Assembly: GCF_020509005.1 (NCBI RefSeq)
Contig: NC_063019.1
Location: 4,154,001-4,218,000, forward strand
Source: Fulvia fulva
Lineage: Eukaryota > Ascomycota > Dothideomycetes > Mycosphaerellales > Mycosphaerellaceae
Direction: 5' to 3'
DNA length: 64,000 nt
A program made the position numbers and the translations under genes. Shown here one piece after another: positions 22,540 to 33,899 of this stretch; the first letter of the stretch is position 1, and each line of letters starts with the position of its first letter. A model generated the notes under the pieces. The model saw only the letters and a list, made by a program, of their open reading frames with translations. It was not told the DNA's origin and made no database searches.

Positions 22540-22893
22540 TATAAGAATATTACCTACTTAACTAAACTATCGCTCCGGCTTATTACTTATTATAGGCTAG
22601 TAGTAGATATCGAGCGCTATTCGTACTAGATTAGGCCATTATAGTAGCTTATTAACCTAATACTTAATAGGTGAATTAGTAATAGTAAGCTTAGCTTTAG
22701 GGTACCGCGGTAGGCGTATATACTACTCTATCTTATCGAGGCCTTATTAAGCGTAATATTCGTCGCTCTCGTAATCTTCGATAAAGCCCTTATCGACGGT
22801 AAGGTATAAGGACTATTACGGCTACTTCTTCTTAATCGTAACTAGCTTATAGGTTAGCTAGAGCTTCGTTACCTCTTTCTTATAGCCTATAAT
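22540..22893. other. RIP-mutated sequence of unknown origin
   Basis: TpA-rich with almost no CA or TG dinucleotides but many CG. It lies left of the LTR of element A1 and is probably the remnant of an older repeat. No coding signal survives. Confidence 0.6.
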
Positions 22894-23077
22894 TGTTACG
22901 GGCAGCCCGCGACCCCTTACTATAGCTACGTCGGCCCGGCTAAACCGCGGACCTTCCGTATCGGGTTAGCGCGGCTTAGCTTTACTTTATAACTTCGCCG
23001 CGCCTCGCGCTCCTCTTTCGTAGCTTCGTAGAACAATAACTATCTCGTTCGGACCCTATAGTACGCGCGCCCTTATA
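22894..23077 (+). repeat. 5' LTR of element A1
   Basis: Starts TGTTACGGGCAGCCCGCGAC and ends CCCTTATA (originally CCCTTACA); length 184 bp, equal to both LTRs of A2. Contains a TTTATAA promoter element and GTAGAACAA at 23028-23036. That motif is complementary to TTGTTCTAC at 23080-23088, 2 nt after the LTR. Confidence 0.9.
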
Positions 23078-23093
23078 GTTTGTTCTACTACCC

Positions 23094-23116
23094 TACCTAG
23101 ATCGCGGATCTAGGTA
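23094..23116. repeat. Perfect hairpin in the 5' leader of A1
   Basis: Ten-base arms TACCTAGATC and GATCTAGGTA surround a GCG loop, a few bases after the primer-binding site. The same hairpin is intact in A2 at 30982-31004. Confidence 0.75.
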
Positions 23117-26100
23117 AGGGACGCGTAATAATAGGAATAGACAGAACCGTAGAACTCGAGAACGCGTAGAGTCGTATTAGAATATAGAATACGGTAAGGC
23201 GTATAGCGCGTAGATACCTAGAGAACGTAACGCGGCGATATTATTAGTAGGTAGTCGCGCGCTCGTAGATAGTTAGGATATAGGCACCGTTACGCCTCCC
23301 CCGAACCTAGACAATATGACTTTATAAATAGCGAACGGCGGTATACTACCGCTACCTAAGCCTAAGGGTAAAAGTAAGTAGCGTATATCTCTTTTTCCCG
23401 ACCTCTCCTCTTTTCCTTAGAGTTAGATATAGGACGATAACCGGCGGGTTATAGTAGACACCGGTGTCGCGCTATAATAAGAGATTAATAAAGCTTACTA
23501 GAAGGCCTTCGAGCGAGAAGAAGGTAGTAAGATTGACTTTATAGAACTGTTCGAGTTCAAGCTCGAAGAGAACCTAGGCGGCGACCTAGACGAGGTATAT
23601 CTATTACTTGACGAGGCAGAACACATTCTCGTATTCGAATACTAGAATGTTACCCTAGATAACCTTACGACCCTTATATCCTAACACCCGAAGACTACCT
23701 ACGACTTCGTACTATAAGTAGTTAACACGGCGATTACTAAGGGTAGACAACTCGATATAATAGAGCGAGCTAACGACCTCTAGAATACCTAGTATACTAC
23801 GCTATATACCGAATACGACCGTATCTATAAGATACTACGAAGTGAAGAGCTTATTATATAGAAAATAGTAGTAGATCTTAGGAGTAAGAAGGATTACGAC
23901 CTAGCTAAGTTATAAGAGCTAGAGAAGAAATATAAGGAAGCTAATAACCTATATAAGCAGTTTAGCGAGATCTACGAGAAGGAGAAGAAGAAGGTACAAG
24001 ATACTAAGGCGAAAAACTAGGCCCTATAATAAGAAGTCGATAACCTAAAGGCTCGACTTAAGATAGGAGATACTATATAGAACGGAGGTAGGGGCCGCTT
24101 AGGCCGCCGACCCTCTCGTTCCCGCCTACGCGAGACCTTACTCGAGTAGCTATTACGTAAGTATCGCGAAGCTACTAGTAGAGGTAGCGGTAGCGGTAGT
24201 AGTAATAATAATAATAATAATAATAATAATAGAGACGACGATAACCGTAGTAATAATAGCCGAGGGCGTAATAACGACCGTCCGCGACTAGGACCTAATA
24301 ATAGTCGTAACTCGAGAATACGTAATACCCGTACCTAGATACTACTAGTTGACCTTCTAGAACGTCTCTTTACTATTAACCGTACCCTTACTCGCGGTAT
24401 AGAGATCGGTAAGGGTATACCTAACCCTAAGTACTTTAAGAACGATAACGACCCTAATTTTAATAGCTAGTATAGTAGTGTTCTCCTAAAGCTAACTATA
24501 GTAACCTTCCGTACTAAGGTAGATTGTCTACGCTTTATATATAGGTAGACGTAAGGTGATCCTTAGCGAAGTATTAAGCCGAGGATTCCTATACCTAGAT
24601 AGTAGTTCTTTAACGAGTTCAAGACTAGAGAAGAGTTATTAGATTAGATAATACGCTAATATAGTATACGTAATAAAGGAACTAAGGCTATAGTTAATAT
24701 TACTACCTATAAGTAAGAATAAGGCGAAACCTTTATAGCCTTCTATACCCGCTACTCGAAGTTACGCGCCTAGATATTATAGACTAATAAGACTAAGCTT
24801 ATACTATTCCGTAACTAACTAAACCGTAAGTACTTTATTAAGACCTTCGGCAACCGCGAAGTCGACCGCCGCCTAGATAGTATATAAGACGTTATCGAGG
24901 AGTATACCGTACTAGACGAGAGCTTCTACGAGACAGATCGACTATACCCGTAGAAGGAGCGCCCCCGGGGCAATGGCAACTCGAACAGCAATAGCGGCTA
25001 GAACAACTAGAACAACGGTAACGTAGTTACTAGTACCGCTACCGGTATAGTAGGTACCTTAGTATAGCGCCTACTATAGTACGCTAGTACTAAGAAGAAG
25101 GAAGATCTACCGACATATCTATAGAACCTACCTACGCTTAACCGTAAGTAGCGCGAAGACCTTAAGAAGTAGGGTAAGTACTACCGCTACCGTATAGGTT
25201 CTTACGTATCGACTAACCCTAAATACCTAATATATAGGTACGATAGCGACTATCGCCTACCGCGTCTACGTAATACTACGCCGAATCCGAACGTAAACCT
25301 TAGTTCCCTAGCCGCCGATCCGTAGTAGGGAAATAGTACGACCGCTACCTAAGCGTAGTAGATAGCGGTTACCCGAACTTCCTAGGATAGAAAGAGTATA
25401 AGATTGAGAGACACGGAATGTAAGAGACGGTAATAGACTATAGTAAGGAGCTTCAGAGATTAGTATACGTACTAGATAAGTAATAGCTAGCTATATACCC
25501 TTATATAGTATTACCCGTAATAATATAATATAGAAAGGCTCGAGGCCTTATAGATTCTACTTCTACCTCTCTCTTTCTTAACTAGAAATTTATACGTAAA
25601 TATATAATACCCCTAATCCCTTTAACGTAAAGTCGACGACTAATACTAGGAGATAGAACGGCTACTACGCGGTAGATTATATACGCGGCCCTTATAGACG
25701 TAGTTATCGGCGATTATTACGAGTAAATATTATACTACGTTACCGACCTCGAATACGATATCGTCTTTAGCCTACCGTAGCTTATAGCGTATAACCTAAA
25801 CATCTTCTAGGAGATAGGCGAGGTAGCATTTAGATCGGATTACTGCTTTAGTTACTATCTATAGAATAAGATATCGATAATAGTATAATCCCTAAACTAC
25901 CGCGAGAAGAAGAAGTAGGCACTAGTATAGTATGGACTAGAGCCCTTTACTAGAGAAGTAGCGAGCTTTATAGTAGGAGGGGTAGAGCTAAACGTCTTAT
26001 TATATAACCTAGAAGACATAGATAATAAAGAAGTAGACTACTAGGGCGTTTCTTAACGCGCGTAGGGGATGTACGCGTACCGGCCTAGGGCTAAGTACTT

Positions 26101-26499
26101 CTATATTATGCCTACTAGGCGTAAGAGCGACGGCGGAGAGCTTAAGCTTAGTGTAATAGCTACTAATAATCTAGACCAATTCTTAAACAAGCAGTTTAAT
26201 TACAACCCGAAGGAGAAGTTACCGCCGATATACTACGATATTACGGACGCTTTCTTAGCTAAGGATTATAAAGGACTCCTACCTTACTAACTAGGCGTAG
26301 ATTATAAGATTTATATTAAGCCTAATAGTCTATAAGAGCTACTATACCGCAAGCCCTACGGCCTAGCTAAGAAGGAGAACGAGGTAGTTAAGAAATAGCT
26401 AGACGAGTAAATATCTAAAGGGAAGGTACGGAAAGTAGGGCAAAAGACGAGCTAGTCTCCTATACTAGTACTAGTAGTACGTAAGCCTAGAGGTAGGCT

Positions 26500-28400
26500 A
26501 CGTGTTTATATCGACTATAGAGGATTAAATACGATCACTATTAAGAACCGGTATCCAATTCCCTTAATATAAGAGACGCTTAACCGTATATACGGTAAGA
26601 AGTACTTTACGAAGCTAGACATTATAGTAGCCTTTAATAAGTTACGGATAGCTAAAGGGCACGAGTAGTTAACGGCGTTTACGACACGATACGGCATCTA
26701 CGAGTGTCTAGTGTTACTATTCGGCTTGTATAACGGACTAATATCGTTCTAATTATATATTAATAAGGTCTTATAAGAACACCTAGACGACTTTATATCG
26801 GCCTACCTAGATAACGTACTTATCTTTAGTAACACCTTAGAGGAGCGTATTAAACACGTACGGAAGGTTCTTACTAAGCTACGCGATATAGGACTTATAG
26901 TAGATATTGACAAAAGCGAATTCTACTAATAGAAGGTGAAGTATCTTAGGCTAATTATAACCCCTAACGGTATCGAGATAGACCCCGAGAAACTCGAATA
27001 TATTTAGATATAGGAAGCTCCTAAGAACCTAAAGGATATGTAGGCCTTCCTTAGATTTACTAACTTCTATAGGCGGTTTATCGAAGCATTTTCGCGTATA
27101 GCTACTCCTCTTATAAACCTGACCAAGTCGGACGGACTAAGCAATTATAAGAATAGAAGGATTTAATAGTCACTAGATTACTAACGAGCCTTTAACAATT
27201 TGAAAGCTACGTTTAGTAAAGCCGGTATGCTCGTACATTACGTACTAGGTAGGGAAATAGTAGTAGAGATAGATTCTTTAGATTTTATAAACGCCGGCGT
27301 ACTTTCGTAGTATAACGAGTATAGTATACTATATCCTATAGCCTTCTACTCGAAGAAGTTAAGTCTATAGGAGTGTAATTATAAAATCTATAATAAGGAA
27401 CTGTTAGCTATTATTAAGGCTTTTAAGGAATAGAGACCCGAGCTCGCCTACGAGGTAGATAATAAGGACTTATAGCTAGTTAAGATTTATACCGACTATA
27501 AGAACCTAGAATACTTTATAAAGACAAAGTAGCTAAATCGGCGATAAGCGCGTTAGGCTAAGTTCTTATTATAGTTTAACTTTAAGATAATATACCGTCT
27601 AGGACTTTAAGGTACAAAGCTAGACAGCCTACCGAGACGTAGCTAGAACCTTCCGTAGGGGGTAGACGACCCTCGGAACTAGTATTAGTATTAGACATTA
27701 CTACCTCCTAAGCGATTCCTTAAGATCGCCTTACTATAGGTAATAGTAGAAGATACGCCGGAAGAAGAGGAACTAGTATAGCTAAACCCTAAAGCTAAAG
27801 AGTTTATGCCTATAGAACGAGATACACCTACTATATAACTAGCGACGCGTAAAAGTCAGCGGGAAGCCGAACTCGAGTATCGAATATCGACGGCGTACGT
27901 AACCGATAACGAGCTTAAGACCGCGATTAAGGACCTATAGAAAGACCGTACTCCTATACTACTATAGAGAGCGAAGATTTACCTAGTATACTATAAAGTA
28001 GATAGCGACCTACTATATATTCAAAATTAATACGACGGCTAGAGCTTATAGGTACTAAATGACTAAGCCTTATAGACTAGGATAATTAAGATAAACTATA
28101 ACGCTCTAGTAGTAGGCTACCTAGGACGAGCTCGTACTTATAAACTCGTAGTACGTAAATTCTACTAGCCTAGATTAGCGAGATCCGTACGTAGATATAC
28201 CGCGAATTGCCGTACCTACCGTACAACAAAATCTCTATACTCCTAGCCACTAGGATTATTATAGCCACTTCCTATTCTAGATCGGCCTTAGAAATATATT
28301 ATAGTCGACTTCGTTATCGGACTCCTAGATAGTACTCTTAACGGTATAGTCTATAATAATACTATAACCGTTACCGATAGGCTTACTAAGGAAGTCGAGC
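26500..28400 (+). pseudogene. A1 pol remnant: reverse transcriptase, RNase H, start of integrase
   Basis: Recognisable against A2: INRDYRG-like RT core, AYLDNVLIFS at about 26,801-26,830 with the second catalytic Asp changed to Asn, FYRRFI, the RNase H block around YNKELLAIIKAF, and the start of integrase. Tens of in-frame stops. Confidence 0.85.
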
Positions 28401-28412
28401 TAATCCCTATTA

Positions 28413-28570
28413 TATTACGGCCCTAGGCCTAGTACATAGTTAGCTAGTATATAGGTCACGTGACCGCGCGTCACTAGCGCGCCTCGGCTATATATAACCT
28501 CGGCGTACCTCGCGCTCCTCTTTCCTACGTACCTAGCTACTTTATATTAATACGATTATAAACCGTTATA
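28413..28570 (+). repeat. 5' LTR of element C
   Basis: Starts TATTACGGCCCTAGG, probably TGTTACGG before RIP, and ends GTTATA (from GTTACA). Contains TATATAA at 28491-28497, the palindrome GGTCACGTGACC near 28,454, and ACCTAGCTA at 28531-28539. The last is complementary to TAGCTAGGT at 28573-28581, 2 nt past the LTR. Confidence 0.88.
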
Positions 28571-28619
28571 CTTAGCTAGGTCTCTATATCCGTAGAAGAG
28601 CTACGACGGGATCTATAAG

Positions 28620-30776
28620 AGCGTAGATTATTAATAACTGCGATAAGAAATCGCGGCGTACGATAGAAGAGTACGACGTAGTATAAGAGACTACCTTAGG
28701 CTAAGTAGTACCTAATATAGTACGACCCTAAGGATAGCGAAGCTCGCTACTAGCTATACGCCTAGTAGTACGGCGCGAGTCTATATTTAATATATAGACT
28801 TAAGGACAAACTTAAGAATAGTAGTAGGCTACCGACGACGCTATCTAGTAGAGACTCGAGAACTTATAGCGCCTAGTTACCTACCTACCTACTAAGTTCA
28901 ACTTGTACGACCTCCTTACCGACGACGAGATTTAAGAAGTTAACGGTATAGCTATAGCGGTAGTCGACTACGATAACGACGGCGCGACTAAGGAAGGCGA
29001 AGGAGAAGAAACATAATAAGGCGCGAAAACCCTCCGTATCCTAGTTAATAACTTCCTCTAACTCGACGCTAACTAGCTCGTTAGGCTAATATAAGATCCC
29101 GAGATAGTAGCGGCTATTTACTTTATCCTACGCCGCGCCGAGCAAGAGTATAGAAATGTAATATAGATAGCTACTATCCTTTACGAATAACTAGGTAAGG
29201 TAGGGTAGGAACTCGGGAAATAGAAGAGCTACGAACAGTAGATACGTAACGAGTATAACGTATTAGTTAAGGACCGCGATATATAGAAGACTAAGAAGGA
29301 GGAAGCTACTAAGTACCGTAATATATATTAGAAGGACTTAGGTATAGTATAAGTAGAGATAAATCAGGCTAAGTAGTAGCTTATTACGGTCTAGTAGGAA
29401 CTCGATAACCTAAAGGCTTAACCTAAACCCTCCTCTAGCGCCGTACTTATAGTATAAAATAAGTCTCTAAAGAAGTAAGCTAAGGAAGCCCTATAATAGC
29501 TTAACGATAACGACTCTAAGATTAGGGCACTTGAATTAGACCTCGATATATACAAGACAGAGGCTTAAACCTACTAGATCGACATCTAGGAGCTAAATCA
29601 ATCCTAGTAAAACCAGGTCGACGAGCTTAAGAAGTAACTTAAGGATCGTAGTAGGTCTAGGGTACGCTCGTCGCTATCTCGCGTAATATTATAAAGCCGC
29701 GTACTATAGAACGGTCGTGACTCTTTAAGAGGCAAGGATAATAAGGCGGAAGGTAGACGAGTAACTAAGAAGGGTAAGAAATACTCTCGTAAGACAGATA
29801 ATAACGACTCGGACCCGTTATCTAAAGGTTTAGAGTCAGAGGAAGACTCGGAGTTAGATAGCGATGCCCGTACTTATCGCCGCTCTTCTAAGAAGAAGAA
29901 GTAGGTATACGACTTCGAGTCTCTAGTTAAGTACGATACTAAACTTAGCCAGCCCTTTAAGACTTAGCGCGGTGTTAATAAGCCCGAGAAGTTTATTAGT
30001 ACTATCGATAGTAAGCTATTAGGACCCTCCCTTAAGAAGTTCCTCTTAGAGTTAGAGACTATCGTCGACTATACGGTCTTCCGTAATAAGAAGGTAGTAT
30101 TAAAGTTCGTCTACAACCTCCTTACTTCTCCTAGTAACGCGTAGGAGTTAGTTAGACCTAAGATTCCTACTATCTCTAGCGTCCTTACGAGTAATAAGAA
30201 GTTATATAAGGGTATTAACGACCTAATTCAAGAGCTCGCTAATCGCTATAGTGACCGTAACCCTATCGGCCGAGCCCGCGAGCGTATATACTCTCTAAAG
30301 ATAGACGGTAAGGACACCTTCTAGTCCTTCTACCCGAAGTAGCGCTAGAATATAAACATCCTAGGCCTAAAGGGTAAAGACGCGATAGACTACCTATAAC
30401 GTAAGCTAATAGTCCGCTACCTTAATAAGTATCTAACGTATCGGCTAACCTCTCTTAGCGATATAATCGATAACCTTTATTAAGTCGATAAAGACTTTAA
30501 GATCTTAGATAGCCTCTACCCCCGTAATAAGAAGCCTTAGAATAATAAGAAGGACGGTAAGGATAAGGACGATAAGTTAGTAGGCGTAGCTCCCGGTAAG
30601 CTACCTCGTAAGGCCTAGTCGACCCGTCCTAAGCCCTTTAAGAGTAGTCTCGGTAAGACCTTAGACGAAGCCGAGAATACTCGCTATATACGCGAGAGCC
30701 TCTATAAGAAGTGCCGTAAGCCCGGTCACCGCTTATAGTAGCGTACCTACGAGCTCTTCGAGTACGAAATACCGGT
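28620..30776 (+). pseudogene. Element C gag remnant
   Basis: The frame encodes charged coiled-coil sequence and a capsid-like region, then a zinc-knuckle remnant YKKCRKPGHRL just before the A2 insertion point; the first Cys reads Tyr, as expected from TGC to TAC. Many TAG/TAA stops. A2 inserted close to the gag-pol junction. Confidence 0.75.
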
Positions 30777-30781
30777 ACGTC

Positions 30782-30965
30782 TATTACGGGCAGCCCGCGA
30801 CCCCTCACTATAGCTACGTCGGCCCGGCTGAACCGCGGACCTTCTTCATCGGGTTAGCGCGGCTTGGCTTTGCTTTATAACTTCGCCGCGCCTCGCGCTC
30901 CTCTTTCGTAGCTTCGTAGAACAACAACTATCTCATTCGGACCCTATAGTACGCGCGCCCTTACA
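30782..30965 (+). repeat. 5' LTR of element A2
   Basis: 184 bp ending CCCTTACA. TATAA at 30876-30880; probable transcript start GTAGAACAA at 30916-30924; complementary TTGTTCTAC at 30968-30976, 2 nt after the LTR. Confidence 0.92.
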
Positions 30966-30981
30966 GTTTGTTCTACCTTAC

Positions 30982-31004
30982 TACCTAGATCGCGGATCTA
31001 GGTA
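30982..31004. repeat. Perfect hairpin in the 5' leader of A2
   Basis: Same 10-bp stem and GCG loop as in A1 (23094-23116), located just after the primer-binding site. Possibly an RNA structure used in priming, packaging or dimerisation. Confidence 0.75.
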
Positions 31005-31201
31005 AGGGACGCGTAATAACAGGAACAGACAGAACCGTAGAACTCGAGAACGCGTAGAGCCGCATTAGAACACAGAACACGGTAAGGCGCATAGCGCGTA
31101 GATGCCTAGAGAACGCAACGCGGCGACACTATTAGTAGGTAGTCGCGCGCTCGTAGACAGTTAGGATATAGGCACCGTCACGCCTCCCCCGAACCTAGAC
31201 A

Positions 31202-33300
31202 ACATGACTTCATAAGCAGCAAACGGCGGCATGCCACCGCTACCTAAGCCTAAGGGCAAAAGCAAGCAGCGTACATCTCTTTTCCCCGACCTCTCCTCTT
31301 TTCCTTAGAGTTAGACACAGGACGACAACCGGCGGGTCATAGTAGACACCGGTGTCGCGCTATAACAAGAGATTGATAAAGCTTACTAGAAGGCCTTCGA
31401 GCGAGAAGAAGGTAGTGAGATTGACTTTATAGAACTGTTCGAGTTCAAGCTCGAAGAGAACCTAGGCGGCGACCTAGACGAGGTGTATCTATCACTCGAC
31501 GAGGCAGATCACATTCTCGCATCCGAATACCAGAATGTCACCCTAGACAACCTCACGACCCTTGCATCCCAACACCCGAAGACTACCTACGACTTCGTAC
31601 TACAAGCAGTCAACACGGCAATTACTAAGGGCAGACAACTCGATATAATAGAGCGAGCTAACGACCTCTAGAACACCTAGTACACTACGCTATACACCGA
31701 ATACGACCGCATCTACAAGATGCTACGAAGTGAAGAGCTTGTCACACAGAAAATGGCAGCAGATCTTAAGAGTAAGAAGGATTGCGACCTAGCTAAGTTG
31801 TAAGAGCTAGGGAAGAAATATAAGGAAGCTAACAACCTATATAAGCAGTTTAGCGAGATCTACGAGAAGGAGAAGAAGAAGGCACAAGATGCTAAGGCGA
31901 AGAACCAGGCCCTACAACAAGAAGTCGATGACCTAAAGGCTCGGCTTGAGGCAGGAGACACTATATAGAACGGAGGCAGGGGCCGCTTAGGCCGCCGACC
32001 CTCTCGTTCCCGCCTACGCGAGACCTCACTCGAGCAGCTGTTACGTAGGTATCGCGAAGCTGCTAGTAGAGGGGGCGGTGGCGGTGGTGGTGATAACGAT
32101 AACGATAGAGACGACGATGACCGTGGCGACAATAGCCGAGGACGTGATAACGACCGTCCGCGACTAGGACCTAATAATAGTCGTGACTCGAGAATGCGTA
32201 ACACCCGCACCTAGACACCACTAGTTGACCTTCCAGAACGTCTCTTCACTATTGACCGCACCCTCACTCGCGGCATAGAGATCGGCAAGGGTGTGCCCGA
32301 CCCTAAGCACTTTAAGAACGATGACGACCCCAATTTCGACAGCTAGTACAGCAGTGTTCTCCTAAAGCTAACTGTAGCAACCTTCCGCACTGAGGCAGAT
32401 AGTCTACGCTTCGTGTATAGGTGGACACAAGGTGATCCTTAGCGAAGCATCAAGCCGAGGATCCCTATGCCTAGACAGTAGTCCTTTAACGAGTTCAAGA
32501 CTAGAGAAGAGTTGTTAGACTAGATGACACGCTAATATAGTATACGTAATAAGGGAACTAAGGCTATAGTTGACATTACTACCTACAAGCAAGAACAAGG
32601 CGAAACCTTTGTAGCCTTCTATGCCCGCTACTCGAAGTTGCGCGCCTAGATGTTATAGACCGATAAGACCGAGCTCATGCTGTTCCGTAACCGACTGAAC
32701 CGTAAGTACTTCATTAAGACCTTCGGCGACCGCGAAGTCGACCGCCGCCTAGACAGTATATAAGACGTTATCGAGGAGTATACCGCACTAGACGAGAGTT
32801 TCTACGAGACAGATCGACTATACCCGTAGAAGGAGCGCCCCCGGGGCAATGGCAACTCGAATAGCAATGGCGGCCAGAACAACTAGAACAACGGCAACGT
32901 AGTTACTAGTGCCGCTACCGGTATAGCAGGTGCCTTAGTACAGCGCCCACTACAGTACGCTAGTACTAAGAAGAAGGAGGATCTACCGACACATCTATAG
33001 AACCTGCCTACGCTCAACCGTGAGCAGCGCGAAGACCTTAAGAAGCAGGGTAAGTGCTACCGCTGCCGTATAGGTTCTTACGTGTCGACTAACCCTAAAT
33101 GCCTAATATATAGGTACGATAGCGACTATCGCCCACCGCGTCCACGTAATACCACGCCGAATCCGAACGCGAACCTTAGTTCCCTAGCCGCCGATCCGCG
33201 GTAGGGAAATGGCACGACCGCTACCTAAGCGTAGCAGATAGCGGTTACCCGAACTTCCTAGGACAGAAAGAGTATAAGATTGAGAGACACGGAACGTAAG
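31202..33300 (+). pseudogene. Element A2 gag remnant
   Basis: Starts ATG ACT TCA and reads through TAG/TAA codons into an acidic region, a coiled coil (EKEKKKAQDAKAKNQ), an Arg/Asp/Gly-rich spacer, a capsid-like part (FKTREELLD, TFVAFYARYSKLRA) and a zinc-knuckle-like KCYRCRIG...NPKC at about 33,055-33,105. Stops fall mostly at former Gln and Trp codons. It is the gag polyprotein of a chromovirus. Confidence 0.8.
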
Positions 33301-33899
33301 AGACGGTAATAGACTATAGTGAGGAGCTTAAGATATCGGCATGCGCACTAGATAAGTAATAGCTAGCTGTGTACTCTCACATAGTATTACCCGTAATAAT
33401 ATAATAGAGAAAGGCTCGAGGCCTTGTAGATTCTACTTCTACCTCTCTCTTTCTTAACTAGAAATTCACACGCAAATACACAATACCCCTGATCCCTTTG
33501 ACGCAAAGCCGACGACTAATACTAGGAGATGGAACGGCCACTACGCGGCAGATTATACACGCGGCCCCTATAGACGTAGTTATAGGCGATTATTACGAGC
33601 AAATGTTATACTACGTCACCGACCTCGAATACGACATCGTCTTTGGCCTGCCGTAGCTTATAGCGCACAACCTAAACATCTTCTAGGAGACAGGCGAGGT
33701 GGCATTCAGGTCGGATTACTACTTTGGTCACTGTCTACAGAATAAGACACCGACAATAGTACAATCCCTAAACTACCGCGAGAAGAAGAAGTAGGCACTA
33801 GTACGGTACGGACTAGAGCCCTTCACTAGAGATGTAGCGAGCTTCATAGCAGGAGGGGCAGAGCTGAATGTCTCATCATATGACCTGGAAGACATAGAC

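Larger units (their letters stand above)
22894..28412 (+). mobile_element. Ty3/gypsy chromovirus A, copy 1 (A1), 3' truncated, heavily RIP-mutated
   Basis: Begins with a 184-bp LTR (22894-23077) and follows element A2 base for base, apart from mostly C-T/G-A differences, through gag, protease and reverse transcriptase into integrase. It then stops at 28412, where element C begins; the 3' part and 3' LTR are absent. Every frame is full of TAG/TAA codons of the kind made from CAG, CAA and TGG. In the RT catalytic box at 26804-26815, Tyr-Leu-Asp-Asp has become Tyr-Leu-Asp-Asn. The element is dead. Confidence 0.9.

Noticed and set aside
24190..24240. TAA/AAT trinucleotide run, considered as a microsatellite
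   Set aside because: It aligns with the GGT/GAT-rich Gly/Asp spacer of A2 gag (32075-32110), so it is the RIP-mutated form of coding sequence.
31860..32210. 116-codon minus-strand Arg/Ser/Leu-rich frame
   Set aside because: Shadow of the A2 gag coiled-coil and spacer region on the opposite strand.
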